Shown: positions 50,016-59,674, numbered from the stretch's first letter. The stretch is 64,000 nt of DNA from JAITWN01 sp050486285 (GCA_050486285.1 JBJHCZ010000001.1:310001-374000); one strand, 5' to 3'. Numbers and translations: made by a program. The notes: generated by a model not told the origin, from the sequence alone.

Positions 50016-52849
50016 GTGGGGGACGCTGACCCCGGGGTGCGGGTGCGGGTGTTTTCGATCAGCCAGTGACGGAACGCCTCGGCGGGGACGGGTTTGCTGA
50101 CCAGGTAGCCCTGCAGGAAGTCGCAGCCGTGCATCTGCAGGAAGCGGCGTTGTTCTTCGGTCTCCACGCCCTCGGCGGTGACGCGGATCCTGAGGCCGTG
50201 GGCCATCGCGATGACCGCGCGCGCGATCGCCTCATCGTGCTCATCGCCGGGGATGCCGTCGATGAACGACTTGTCGATCTTGAGGATGTCGAGCGGGAAC
50301 GACTTCAGGTAGTTCAGCGACGAATAGCCGGTGCCGAAGTCGTCGATCGCGATGAACACCCCGAGCGCCTTCAACTGGCGCAGCACCGAGTGCGCCCGCA
50401 TCGTGTCCTCCATCAGCGAGCTCTCGGTGATCTCGATCTCGAGCAGCTCCGCCGACAGGCGATAGCGCTGCAGCGCGAGACGGATATCTGAGATCAGGCG
50501 GACGTCCGTGAACTGCCGGCTCGACACGTTGATCGCCATCCTCACCGGCGGCAAACCGGCATCGAGCACCGCCCTCAGTTCGGCGCAGGCGCGGTCCAGC
50601 ACCCATTCGCCGAGCGAGACGATCAGGCTGCTTTCCTCGGCGACCGGGATGAAGCGCGACGGCGCGATGTCGCCGAGCTCGGGATGCCGCCAGCGCATCA
50701 GCGCCTCGACGCCGACGCACTGACCGCTCAGCGCATCGATCTGCGGCTGGAAGTTCAGCGAGATGCCTTCGCCGGTGCGCACCGCCCGCCGCAGCGCGCG
50801 CTCGAGCGAGAAACGTTCCGACACATTGGTGGTCATGTCCGGCGTGTAGAAGCGGAACACGCCGCGTCCCAGGCGCTTGGCCCGGTGCAGCGCAGTGTCC
50901 GCATGCTGCAGCAGCGTCTCCGGATCCTTGCCGTCGGCGGGGAAGAATACCGCGCCGATGCAGGCGCCGAGCTCGATCTCGTCGCTGCCGAGCGTGACCG
51001 GGAAGGCGATCTGGTGGTGCAGCTTGCGGATCAGGGTGGTTGCTTCCTCCTCGCTGGTGACGCCGTCGAGGATCAGCGCGAACTCGTCGGCGCCGACGCG
51101 GGCGATCATATCCCGGCGCCTGATCGATGATTGCAGGCGCTCGGCCGCGATCTGCAGGACATGGTTGCCGGTCAGGTGGCCGAGCGAGTTGTTGATCGCC
51201 TGGAAGCCGTCGAGATCGATCTGCAGCAGGGCGAAGCTGCCGGCATCCCGGCCGCTCCACTGGATCAGCTGGCGCAGGCGGTCGAACAGGTGCTGACGAT
51301 TCGGCAGACCGGTCAGCGTGTCGTGCGAGGAGAGGTAATTCAGCTGTTCCTCGGACTGCTTGAGCTTGCTGATGTCCGAGATCACCGCGATATAGTTGAC
51401 GATGCGGCCGGCGTCATCGCGCTGCACGCTGATCGCCAGGTGTTCGTTGTAGAACTCCCCGTTCTTGCGCTCGCCCTGGACCTCGCCCTCCCAGCGCCCC
51501 TGCTTCTTCGCCATGTCCCATATCGACGGCCAGCTCTGCTGACCCGCGTGCAGCGTGCGGAACTGGAAAGGATTCCTGCCGAGCATCTCCGCCGCGCCGT
51601 AGCCGGTCAGCGTGGTGTAGGCCTTGTTGACTGCCAGCACGCGCTTGTGCGCATCCATGATCAGCACGCCCTCGCAGGTGTTCTCCAGCGCGTGTGTCAA
51701 CCGCTGCAGACCGGCCTCGGTCGAGCGCTTCTCGGTGACGTCCTGGGCGGTGCCGATCAGGCGCAGCGGCTTGCCGTCCGCCGAGCAGATGATCTCGGCG
51801 CGCGCCTCGACGATGCGCTCATCGCCGTCCGGCCGGATCAGGCGATGCTCGAGTCTGAGCGGCCGGCGATCCTCGAGGATCCTGTCGACGCCCTTGCGGA
51901 CCACCATCCGGTCCTTCGGATGCACCCGAGCCAGCAAGGCCTCGAGCGTGCCTTCGAAACCGGCCGGCTCGATACCGAAGATCCGGTAGATCTCGTCGGA
52001 CCAGGTGAAGCGGTTGTCGGGGATGTCCCATTCCCAGTTGCCGATGCGGGCGATCCGCTGCGCCTCGGCCAGCGCGCTGCGGCTCTTCTCCAGCGCATTC
52101 TCGAGCTGCCGGCGCTCGCTGATGTCGCGATCGATGCCGCGATAGCAGATGACCTCGCCGCGCGCATCGAACACCGGCACGCCGCTGGTCTCGATCGTGA
52201 TGCGGCGGCCGTCCTTGCGCACGGTCGTATACGATTCGGTGACGAACGGCACCTTGCGTTCGGCGATGTCGAGAAAATACGCGGTCATCGCCTCGCGCTC
52301 TTCGGGCGCGATGAAATCGAAGGCGGAGCGGCCGACGATCTCTTCCGGCTCGTAGCCCATCAGGTCGCGGGACTTCGGACTCGCATAGGTGTAGAGGCCG
52401 GCCGGATCGGTCTCCCACAACCAGTCGCTGGTGACTTCGGCCAGCGCGCGATAGCGCGCCTCGCTGGCGCGCAGAGAGTCGAGCGTCCCCAGCAGCGGGC
52501 CGATGTCCTGGATCACCAGCAGCAGGGAACGGTCGGGCAGGGGGGTCGAGGAGACCTGGGCGTCGAAGGTCGAGCCGTCCGCGCGCCGGAGTCCGATCCC
52601 GACGCCCGGGGTCCCGGCCCGTACTCTGCGGGCGGCAATCGCGGCCGGGGCATCGGGAGCCGGGACGCCCGGCAACACCGCATCGAGCGGCATGCCGCAA
52701 AGCGCATCTTCCGGATAGCCCAAAAGGCGATGGGCGGCACGGTTGGCGTACAGGCACGCGCCTCCCTGTCCGAACAGCATCATGCCGGCGGGGGCGTCGT
52801 CCAGCAGCGCCCAGGGGGCGTCGTCGGCAACGGTGGAGGGTCTGATCAT
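50003..52849 (-). CDS. Multi-PAS cyclic di-GMP phosphodiesterase with degenerate GGDEF domain
   Basis: This 948-residue cytoplasmic sensor protein has four PAS regions near residues 15-125, 133-255, 268-380 and 386-510, the later ones with PAC tails (WLWETDPAGLYTYASPKSRDLMGYEPEE, GNWEWDIPDNRFTWSDEIYRIFGIEP, VLIMDAHKRVLAVNKAYTTLTGYGAAE). The GGDEF domain (about 515-680) has GADEF at 586-590 in place of GGDEF, so cyclase activity is doubtful. The EAL domain is complete: EALMRWRHP (E715), INVSSRQF, EITESSLMED, IDDFGTGYSSLNYLKSFPLDILKIDKSFI, TAEGVETEEQ and LQGYLVSKP. I expect a PAS-controlled phosphodiesterase. No membrane spans. The C terminus GSE and stop come from a palindrome. It is divergent from the EPS locus. 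Confidence 0.93.
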   Translation of the reverse strand: MIRPSTVADDAPWALLDDAPAGMMLFGQGGACLYANRAAHRLLGYPEDALCGMPLDAVLPGVPAPDAPAAIAARRVRAGTPGVGIGLRRADGSTFDAQVSSTPLPDRSLLLVIQDIGPLLGTLDSLRASEARYRALAEVTSDWLWETDPAGLYTYASPKSRDLMGYEPEEIVGRSAFDFIAPEEREAMTAYFLDIAERKVPFVTESYTTVRKDGRRITIETSGVPVFDARGEVICYRGIDRDISERRQLENALEKSRSALAEAQRIARIGNWEWDIPDNRFTWSDEIYRIFGIEPAGFEGTLEALLARVHPKDRMVVRKGVDRILEDRRPLRLEHRLIRPDGDERIVEARAEIICSADGKPLRLIGTAQDVTEKRSTEAGLQRLTHALENTCEGVLIMDAHKRVLAVNKAYTTLTGYGAAEMLGRNPFQFRTLHAGQQSWPSIWDMAKKQGRWEGEVQGERKNGEFYNEHLAISVQRDDAGRIVNYIAVISDISKLKQSEEQLNYLSSHDTLTGLPNRQHLFDRLRQLIQWSGRDAGSFALLQIDLDGFQAINNSLGHLTGNHVLQIAAERLQSSIRRRDMIARVGADEFALILDGVTSEEEATTLIRKLHHQIAFPVTLGSDEIELGACIGAVFFPADGKDPETLLQHADTALHRAKRLGRGVFRFYTPDMTTNVSERFSLERALRRAVRTGEGISLNFQPQIDALSGQCVGVEALMRWRHPELGDIAPSRFIPVAEESSLIVSLGEWVLDRACAELRAVLDAGLPPVRMAINVSSRQFTDVRLISDIRLALQRYRLSAELLEIEITESSLMEDTMRAHSVLRQLKALGVFIAIDDFGTGYSSLNYLKSFPLDILKIDKSFIDGIPGDEHDEAIARAVIAMAHGLRIRVTAEGVETEEQRRFLQMHGCDFLQGYLVSKPVPAEAFRHWLIENTRTRTPGSASPTGSE

Positions 52850-52996
52850 GCGGTTTCCGTAACTAGTATGACTATTTCGCGATTCACCGTTGTTCGGGGT
52901 CGGGCTCAGGCATGTTCTGCCGAGCGGCCTCCCCGTGGAGAGTTTATCGGCAACAGATACCGATCCCTGAATCTAAGCCCCTGAATGGCCGGGCAC

Positions 52997-53025
52997 TTGA
53001 CCGATGTGGCCGGCGTCCCTATAGT
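52997..53025 (+). promoter_or_regulatory. Sigma-70 promoter of the surface-polymer locus
   Basis: TTGACC (52997-53002), exactly 17 bases, TATAGT (53020-53025): five of six matches to consensus in each box. A start near 53032 leaves about 50 bases of leader before the MarR-type regulator gene. No other promoter of this quality is seen in the following 7 kb. Confidence 0.75.
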
Positions 53026-53083
53026 CTGCGTTCATGTCGTGAACGAGAGGCCGCCCGTGCGGGGCGAGCCCTGGATCAGAATC

Positions 53084-53467
53084 ATGCCCGACCAGAGACC
53101 TGCCCTGAGTGATGAGGCGCGCTATCGCCTGCTGAAGCTGCTGGACGACAAGCCGGGCTTGTCGCAGCGTGAACTGGCCGAGGCACTCGACATCAGCCTG
53201 GGCAAGACCAACTATTGCATACGCGCACTGATCGAGAAGGGGTGGGTCAAGGTCGACAATTTTCGGAATAGCGCGCACAAGTCACGGTATCTCTACAAGT
53301 TGACCCCCGCAGGAATTACTGAAAAGACTAGGGCAACCCAGCATTTTCTCGGTTACAAGATCGAGGAATATGAGCGATTGCAGGGGGAAATAGCGGCGTT
53401 ACGGCGCGAAGTGGATTTGATGAAGATGGACAGTATCCACATGATTCCTGAGCCATCCCATAGATGA
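53084..53467 (+). CDS. MarR-family EPS-associated transcriptional regulator
   Basis: This 127-residue winged-helix protein has LSDEARYRLLKLLDDKPGLSQRELAEALDISLGKTNYCIRALIEKGWVKVDNFRNSAHKSRYLYKLTPAGITEKTRATQHFLGYKIEEYERLQGEIAALRREVD, matching the family known as EPS-associated MarR regulators (TIGR04176-like). These genes usually stand first in an exopolysaccharide or O-antigen cluster, as here. ATG 53084 (MPDQRPALSDEARY) is chosen since the upstream extension contains the promoter. Its stop overlaps the licD-like start (ATGA), so the regulator is cotranscribed with the locus and may control it. Confidence 0.92.
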   Translation: MPDQRPALSDEARYRLLKLLDDKPGLSQRELAEALDISLGKTNYCIRALIEKGWVKVDNFRNSAHKSRYLYKLTPAGITEKTRATQHFLGYKIEEYERLQGEIAALRREVDLMKMDSIHMIPEPSHR

Positions 53468-54729
53468 TCTTCATGCAGATCTCCTTGCCGATCAGCACAG
53501 GACTGATGCGTGGACTGACTACTCCGCGCGTTCTGCCCGTGCGTGTTCTCATAGCCACGGCCGCCAGTCTCGGAACGCTGATATTCACGATGCGTCCAGT
53601 GCTGGTTAGTGAGACTTGGAGACGAATCGTATCGGAGCAGGATATCAAGCTGGCCATGCGGCGTCTTGCCTGGTACGGGGCAAAGCGATCAAGGAATCTA
53701 GAGTTTATCAGCGACCCCTCGTTCAATTTTGCTGAAGGATTGTCCCGTCGCGAACTACAGATTCTCAGCACATTTATCCGGAAACTGTCCTTGTCACCCA
53801 CGGATCGACTCCTCGACGAGCTGATGCTTACGGCAGCTGAGGTGAAAGACCATATGCCTGCAGCTGCCTGGCAAGATATCCTTGACCGATTTACCCGCCA
53901 GGCGAACGAACTCCTGGAGTCATCGGCTGGGGTCGTTGACTCACCGCGTGTCCGCAGCCTCCCGCGCAGGGGGCGGGTGTTTTCCCGGGAGACAGCAACA
54001 CAGGCACTGGCTGACTTCTCGCGAACAATCCCCAATGACGAAATACCCTGGTATGTCGTTTCCGGTACCTTGCTGGGGCTCGTGCGCGAAGGTGGCTTTC
54101 TCGAGCATGATTACGACATCGATCTCGGTGTGCATGCCGAATGTGTGGATTTTGACGCGATCATCAGGCGAATTGATGAGAGTGATGATTTTCATGTCAG
54201 AAAACTGGATTTCGCCCGGATAATTATCCCGACAGAAGATGGCGGATGCAGGCTGGATGCACTGCCGATCGTCCTGAAGATCACGCACAGGTCCGGAGTA
54301 TTCATCGACCTCTTCTTCCACTATCGGGAAGGGGTTATCCGCTGGCATGGATCGAGTGTCCACAGGTGGGATAACACGTATTTCGATCTTGCATCCTATG
54401 AGCTTGCAGGGGTACCGGTTCTGGGTCCCGCGGATGCTGACCGCTATCTCACGGAGAACTATGGACAGTGGCGCGTGCCTATCAAGGAGTTTAATTGCTC
54501 CACGGGCACACCCAACGCCCATGTGGTGAAAAACCTCTCTGCCATCGCCATATTCCTGCGCAGGCTGGCTTTCTGCCGACTGAACGGCGACAAGGCTGCC
54601 GCTCCTCTGGAGGCAGTGTTGACAAGAAGCGGCTATCTCGAAAGAGGTGCTGGCGGAACCCTGTTGTTCACAAATAAACTGCTGACACGCCCGCCCACAC
54701 AGCATGATTCCACGGGCCTGTCTGCTTGA
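53464..54729 (+). CDS. LicD-family phosphotransferase
   Basis: This 421-residue protein has a LicD/nucleotidyltransferase-like catalytic part in its C-terminal half: IPWYVVSGTLLGLVREGGFLEHDYDIDLGVHAE with the metal-binding DYDID, followed by FIDLFFHYREGVIRWHGSSVHRWDNTYFDL and RYLTENYGQWRVP. The N-terminal roughly 170 residues are not recognised. LicD enzymes transfer phosphocholine or other phospho-alcohols onto cell-surface glycans. With a CDP-glycerol-type cytidylyltransferase directly downstream, phosphoglycerol transfer is a reasonable guess. The gene is AT-richer than its upstream flank. Confidence 0.85.
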   Translation: MIFMQISLPISTGLMRGLTTPRVLPVRVLIATAASLGTLIFTMRPVLVSETWRRIVSEQDIKLAMRRLAWYGAKRSRNLEFISDPSFNFAEGLSRRELQILSTFIRKLSLSPTDRLLDELMLTAAEVKDHMPAAAWQDILDRFTRQANELLESSAGVVDSPRVRSLPRRGRVFSRETATQALADFSRTIPNDEIPWYVVSGTLLGLVREGGFLEHDYDIDLGVHAECVDFDAIIRRIDESDDFHVRKLDFARIIIPTEDGGCRLDALPIVLKITHRSGVFIDLFFHYREGVIRWHGSSVHRWDNTYFDLASYELAGVPVLGPADADRYLTENYGQWRVPIKEFNCSTGTPNAHVVKNLSAIAIFLRRLAFCRLNGDKAAAPLEAVLTRSGYLERGAGGTLLFTNKLLTRPPTQHDSTGLSA

Positions 54730-54755
54730 TGCCATAGCAGAAAGATATTCGCGCA

Positions 54756-55214
54756 ATGAAAACAGTATTGACCTACGGAACATTCGATCTTTTTCATATT
54801 GGACATGTCCGTCTACTGAGGCGCCTGAAAGAGCTTGGCGATAGATTGATCGTCGCGGTTTCGTCTGACGAGTTCAATCGGCTCAAGGGCAAAAAGTGCC
54901 TGATACCGTACGAGCAGCGGGCTGAGATTCTATCCTCAGTCAAGTATGTGGATATGGTCATACCTGAGCATGACTGGGAGCAGAAGGTGTCCGACATCGT
55001 CAAACACAATGTCAACATCATGGCGATGGGGAATGACTGGGCCGGAGAGTTCGACCATCTGAAGGCTTATTGCGAAGTGATTTACCTGCCGAGAACCGAC
55101 GGCATATCGACCACTGATATCAAGTCGCTGCTGACCGCATTCGACGAGGACAAAGTGCAGCAACTCAAGAATGCCCTCGATCTTCTCAGAAACATTGCCG
55201 AGGACTTCGAATAG
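54756..55214 (+). CDS. tagD: Glycerol-3-phosphate cytidylyltransferase-like protein
   Basis: This 152-residue nucleotidyltransferase starts VLTYGTFDLFHIGHVRLLRRLKELGDRLIVAVSSDEFNRLKGKKCLIPYEQRAEIL, with the HxGH signature (HIGH). The C-terminal motif GISTTDIK corresponds to ISTTxI of TagD/TarD. It activates glycerol-3-phosphate or a related phospho-alcohol with CTP, giving CDP-glycerol, the donor for the TagF-type enzyme encoded next. Uncertainty remains about the exact alcohol. Confidence 0.87.
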   Translation: MKTVLTYGTFDLFHIGHVRLLRRLKELGDRLIVAVSSDEFNRLKGKKCLIPYEQRAEILSSVKYVDMVIPEHDWEQKVSDIVKHNVNIMAMGNDWAGEFDHLKAYCEVIYLPRTDGISTTDIKSLLTAFDEDKVQQLKNALDLLRNIAEDFE

Positions 55215-55313
55215 AGCAGGTCGATTGTGACCTGATGACCATCTCTCCGGTGACAAGACGGGATTACCAGACGAGACCGGATAGAGACAATAAACACATG
55301 ATCCATATCCCCC

Positions 55314-57884
55314 ATGCGAAGAATACTTAAAAAATATATTCGTAACCTGCTCAATCACTACAAGCCGATTGACTCGAAATTAAGACGCCATGCTTACTAC
55401 CGGAGGATTTCTATCGCTGGTCAATGGCTGTATCACTACCTTGGCCTTGGCGCTAGACCAGTTGAACGGTTCTATATAGAAAACTACCGTTCTATCCCGG
55501 TAGAGGATGACGTCATACTTTTCGAAAGTTTTTGGGGAAGAAAGCTCGCATGCAATCCGTACGCAATCTATCGTGAGTTACGTCGTCAGCATGACGGTAA
55601 AAAGCATCGATGCATATGGGTCAAAAACAGAAATATCAGTCCACCGGCAGATATCGCCGGAGATCCCGATGTTACCTTTGTAGAGTTCGACACTGTCGAA
55701 TATGCTAGGGCACTACTGCGCGCCAAGTACCTTGTCAGCAATATGACATTTCGTCCCTACTTTATTCGCAAAGAAGAACAGATTTACATGAATACCTGGC
55801 ATGGTATTCCCATCAAGACGCTGGGTATGGACGCACATTCCATGCTTAAGGATTCCTTCAACACCCAGCGTAATTTCCGCCAAGCTACCCATATCGTAAT
55901 GGCGGGCACCTACGCAACTGAAAAGACGGTCGTTCCGTATGGCGCTTCGACTGATGTGCTGCCAAAGGTGCGGAATCTCGGCTCACCGAGGATCGACCTG
56001 ACGCTATCCGCTAACAGGGCAAAAATCCGTGCGTCCCTAGGCGTGCTTGGTGACGAGAATATTGCCTTGTTCGCCCCAACATGGCGCGGGAATGTGAGAA
56101 ATGTATCTACGGACATGCAGTGTCAATTGGATGCGATCAAGGTCATTCAGGAAAACCTCGGCAGTGAGTTCCGCCTGTTCGTCTCTCTGCATAACTTTGT
56201 ACGCCACAAGATGAAAATTCTTCCTGGTGATTGCGTACATGTGCCTGACCATGTGGAGACGAATGAACTTCTCTCGGTTGTCGATATCATGATCACTGAC
56301 TATTCGAGCATTGCTGTGGATTATCTCGTGGTTGATAAACCGCTAGTCCTGTTCGTGCCGGACAAGATTAAGTATCAGATGGAGCGTGGGCTCTATATTA
56401 ACCTGGAAGAACTCCCCGTAATGATAGCTGATGATTTCGAAGGCTTATCCATTGCCGTGAAGACAAAAAGGAAGCCTTCTGATTTTTCTGGATACAGGGA
56501 TATAGTCGAAAAGCTTATACCCAACGAGGATGGCAAAGCGGCTGAGCGCGCTCTTACCTATCTGTTCTCAAGTCCGGATACAGTTACGGTAACTGACAAG
56601 ATAAGAAAACGGATAATCATCCATCCCGGCAGCCTTCTGAACAATGGCATCACATCATCTGTACTAAATCTTCTCAGGAATATTGATTACAATCGATACG
56701 ATGTATCAGTGGTTGTGGAGTCACTGACTATCGACAGGGACAAGGTCAGGAGAGAACGATTTTCACATATTGATTCTCGATGCCAGATTATCCTGAGAGG
56801 TCCGCGGCTCAATCTGACTGCCATCGAAAGGCAGGCCTATGCGTCGGTCAGGACAGACCGTAACGCGGATGAAGGTCATATACAAACCGTTATTAATGCA
56901 TTCAATCGCGAGGCGCGCAGGGTGCTTGGCGATCATCATTATGATGTGGCGATTGATTTTTCCGGGTATTCGCCATTCTGGTCCTTGTTCATGTTGGGTG
57001 TCAAAGCTGATCGATCAGTGATCTATCTACATAATGACATGCGAGCTGAGGCCAGCAATCCGGAACGTAACTTTTCGCAACTGGAAATCGAGTTCAGGCT
57101 CTATAAGTATTTCGATAAAGTCGTTTCGGTTTCTGATGGTCTGGAACGAATCAACAGGGAGAATTTCGCGAAACATTTCAAATCAGTGGATGCTTCGGTT
57201 TCTGTAAGGAATCCTATAACGCCCATGTACCTACTCAGCAGAGCTTCCGACCCCCTCGCCCTGGTCAGCACTCTGGGGCATGCGTTGTGTAGTTCGATGA
57301 ACGTCGTTAAGTTCATCAATATTGCCAGGCTTTCACCGGAGAAGAACCAGGTCAGGTTGTTGCGGGCATTCGCAAAGGTGGTCTCGAATGATATTAATGC
57401 CGTTCTGTTTATTGTCGGTGGTGGTTCGCTTAGGACAGTGCTTGAAAAGGAGGCCAGTAGGCTCAGAATATCGGACAGAGTCATATTCACCGGAATCCTG
57501 CCTAATCCCTACCCCTTGCTTGCCGCCTGCGATTGCTTCGTGCTTTCCTCCGACTATGAAGGACAAGGCATCGTCCTGCTTGAGGCCATGACCCTCGGCA
57601 CCCCCTGTATAGCGACAGACAATCCCGCTGTACGCTCTGTGCTAGGCGGTGGCCATGGCCTGATTGTCGATGCAAACCCGCAATCTCTGTCTGAAGCCAT
57701 GATCGAGTTCTGCCGTGTCCGCTATTCCGGACCGACATACGATGCCAATGCATATGCTACCGAATCCATGATGGAATTCTACACGCGTGTCTGTGGTGAG
57801 GGTTCAGAAAATATGACGATATCAAGCACCATTCCATCTCTGGTAAACACCAGGACAATTGCGCAAAACTCTCCGCCTGCATAA
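55314..57884 (+). CDS. TagF-like glycerophosphotransferase fused to a GT4 glycosyltransferase
   Basis: This 856-residue two-domain enzyme has an N-terminal half (about 55-430) of the CDP-glycerol glycerophosphotransferase family: DVILFESFWGRKLACNPYAIYREL, MNTWHGIPIKTLGMDAHS, LFAPTWRGNVRN, IMITDYSSIAVDYLVVDKPLVLF. From about 440 to 830 follows a GT-B glycosyltransferase: GSLLNNGITSSVLNLLRNIDYNRYDVSVVVES, KFINIARLSPEKNQVRLLRAFAKV, RVIFTGILPNPYPLLAACDCFVLSSDYEGQGIVLLEAMTLGTPCIATD, the last carrying the ExxxxxxE-type donor site. It is likely soluble or membrane-attached and builds a polymer containing both phosphoglycerol and sugar. TagF enzymes are classic teichoic-acid polymerases of Gram-positives but also occur in Gram-negative capsules. 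AT-rich coding. Confidence 0.88.
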   Translation: MRRILKKYIRNLLNHYKPIDSKLRRHAYYRRISIAGQWLYHYLGLGARPVERFYIENYRSIPVEDDVILFESFWGRKLACNPYAIYRELRRQHDGKKHRCIWVKNRNISPPADIAGDPDVTFVEFDTVEYARALLRAKYLVSNMTFRPYFIRKEEQIYMNTWHGIPIKTLGMDAHSMLKDSFNTQRNFRQATHIVMAGTYATEKTVVPYGASTDVLPKVRNLGSPRIDLTLSANRAKIRASLGVLGDENIALFAPTWRGNVRNVSTDMQCQLDAIKVIQENLGSEFRLFVSLHNFVRHKMKILPGDCVHVPDHVETNELLSVVDIMITDYSSIAVDYLVVDKPLVLFVPDKIKYQMERGLYINLEELPVMIADDFEGLSIAVKTKRKPSDFSGYRDIVEKLIPNEDGKAAERALTYLFSSPDTVTVTDKIRKRIIIHPGSLLNNGITSSVLNLLRNIDYNRYDVSVVVESLTIDRDKVRRERFSHIDSRCQIILRGPRLNLTAIERQAYASVRTDRNADEGHIQTVINAFNREARRVLGDHHYDVAIDFSGYSPFWSLFMLGVKADRSVIYLHNDMRAEASNPERNFSQLEIEFRLYKYFDKVVSVSDGLERINRENFAKHFKSVDASVSVRNPITPMYLLSRASDPLALVSTLGHALCSSMNVVKFINIARLSPEKNQVRLLRAFAKVVSNDINAVLFIVGGGSLRTVLEKEASRLRISDRVIFTGILPNPYPLLAACDCFVLSSDYEGQGIVLLEAMTLGTPCIATDNPAVRSVLGGGHGLIVDANPQSLSEAMIEFCRVRYSGPTYDANAYATESMMEFYTRVCGEGSENMTISSTIPSLVNTRTIAQNSPPA

Positions 57885-57890
57885 CCAGAC

Positions 57891-59654
57891 ATGCAACTCT
57901 ATCGGGACTTTTCGTGTTTCTGGGCCTGGATGGTCAAGGCCATGCGCGCACTGATTGCTGTCAGGCCTGTCACGACCATTGTAGTAATTGGCGCATCAGG
58001 AACTGCGCGTATCACCAGTCTGCTTGCATTCTTTCTACCATTGAAGGTCATCTTGCTGGCCGGATCGTCTGGCGTTCCCAGTTACTTTCCGTTTATCTCC
58101 CCAGTTGTCAAGACAGAATGGATTGCAGGTCTGGCTGCAGCGGCCTTCATTTGCTATGCGTTGACGCTCGCGCTTGATCTGTTATCGCAGAGGTTGTCCG
58201 AAAGGGCGAGCAACGAGGTCATACAGGAGGCAAATGAATTGATGTTCATTGATGACCAGGATGCCGTTGCAAGGAAGTATTACACAACCTTCTGCGAGAT
58301 CTCTGCCCATCTCGGGTTTGTCTTTGTCGGTATTGCATTGCTATTGATTATAGCTCCTTGGGTCGCATCCTTTTTGTTGCTGATGTTTTTTTCCCAGTTT
58401 CAGCTAACTTCCTGGATATTTAGAAACGATACAGTCAAACCAGGAATATTAAGAGGCCTGATCGAGTCCCGGCATGGCAGTTATCTGAAGATACTCGTCT
58501 CGTTCAATTTCCTCGGTGGTTTTATCGTACTCCTTGTCCCGTTCCTTGCCGGAAGTGGTGGGAACATTCTGATTGCCTTTCTCTCGCTCCTGGTGATGCG
58601 TCAGGTCCTGACATCATTGTCGGGAGTGATCAGCAATGCAGTTCGTTTGTGGAATGAGAAGTACAGGATTGATGCGCTGATATTCAGGGAGCAACAGCTG
58701 AAGAAGCCGGAAAACCAAACTAGCCGGACGGTCCGTGAAGTATTCCAGAAAGATAACAGAGGGGCGGTCGGCAGAGATATTCTATCGGCTGTTGGCATCG
58801 ATGGCGAGGTAGCGGTGGAGTGGCATGACTCTGTCATACCTGGAGTGAAGACGCTCATGCTTGCGGTTCGGGACACATCTGACGGCAAGCAGACATATTA
58901 TCTGGTGAGAGTCTATCCCAGGCAGTCATTACGACAGTTGGAACAGGAAACCTTTCTCTTTCGTCACCTGTGCCACCACATACTCTCAGCACCTGATCTA
59001 GTGTCAAGGCATTCTGAAGGTGACTTTGAATGCTTGACCAGCAAGTATGGCAATGGCAGGACTCTAACCGGCAAGGAGTGGAAGGACTGGAAGCCGAAGT
59101 TGATCAAGTCGATTTGTCAAGTGCAGCCACCCACCAGCCTTGTTACGGCTTATACAGACAGTCGACCGCTGCTGTATCAAAGGCTTACCGACGAGCTGGT
59201 TGATCGCATATCAATCGCTATCGATACGAATAGTGAGCGGAAATTATTCAATGATCTCCAGGCTGCAATGCAGGACATTCGCGGTCGACTCAGGGATTAT
59301 CCACTCTATATCTATAACCCCGATCTCCTGTCAGCCAATATCGTCCACGAGCACGACGGTGGTGTGCTTGCGACTCACTGGGGTCGATGGTCACTGGAAC
59401 CACTCGGGTCGGGACGAAATTACCAGTCGGATATGACCACAATCACTGACATTATCCCGATGCTGCGTGAGAGGCGCACTGACATTCCAGCATCGTACAG
59501 TGGCGATGACGTCCGGTTATCCAGCAAATGTCAGTCACTCGAGATTTACGCCAACAAGGAGCAGTACAAGGCAGCGCTGCGCACCATGGAATTGATCCTG
59601 GCCAATCCGGCCCTCCATGGGGCGGCGGCCCAACGCAAGCGTTCCTTGGCCTGA
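57891..59654 (+). CDS. Membrane protein with C-terminal kinase-like region, unknown function
   Basis: I do not recognise this 587-residue protein as a named family. The N-terminal half has about five hydrophobic segments: TTIVVIGASGTARITSLLAFFLPLKVILLAG; IAGLAAAAFICYALTLALDLL; GFVFVGIALLLIIAPWVASFLLLMFF; FNFLGGFIVLLVPFLAG; and ILIAFLSLLVMRQVL. The C-terminal part (from about 300) is soluble. LMLAVRDTSDGKQTYYLVRVYPRQSLRQLEQETFLFRHL resembles the beta3 lysine/alpha-C region of aminoglycoside-phosphotransferase-like kinases. YIYNPDLLSANIVHEHDGGVLATHW resembles their HxDxxxxN catalytic loop with Asn in place of His and the metal-binding Asp missing. It starts six bases after the tagF-like gene and shares its composition, so a role in making, phosphorylating or exporting the polymer is inferred. 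Confidence 0.6.
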   Translation: MQLYRDFSCFWAWMVKAMRALIAVRPVTTIVVIGASGTARITSLLAFFLPLKVILLAGSSGVPSYFPFISPVVKTEWIAGLAAAAFICYALTLALDLLSQRLSERASNEVIQEANELMFIDDQDAVARKYYTTFCEISAHLGFVFVGIALLLIIAPWVASFLLLMFFSQFQLTSWIFRNDTVKPGILRGLIESRHGSYLKILVSFNFLGGFIVLLVPFLAGSGGNILIAFLSLLVMRQVLTSLSGVISNAVRLWNEKYRIDALIFREQQLKKPENQTSRTVREVFQKDNRGAVGRDILSAVGIDGEVAVEWHDSVIPGVKTLMLAVRDTSDGKQTYYLVRVYPRQSLRQLEQETFLFRHLCHHILSAPDLVSRHSEGDFECLTSKYGNGRTLTGKEWKDWKPKLIKSICQVQPPTSLVTAYTDSRPLLYQRLTDELVDRISIAIDTNSERKLFNDLQAAMQDIRGRLRDYPLYIYNPDLLSANIVHEHDGGVLATHWGRWSLEPLGSGRNYQSDMTTITDIIPMLRERRTDIPASYSGDDVRLSSKCQSLEIYANKEQYKAALRTMELILANPALHGAAAQRKRSLA

Positions 59655-59674
59655 TAGCAGGGATCCGGCAATCG

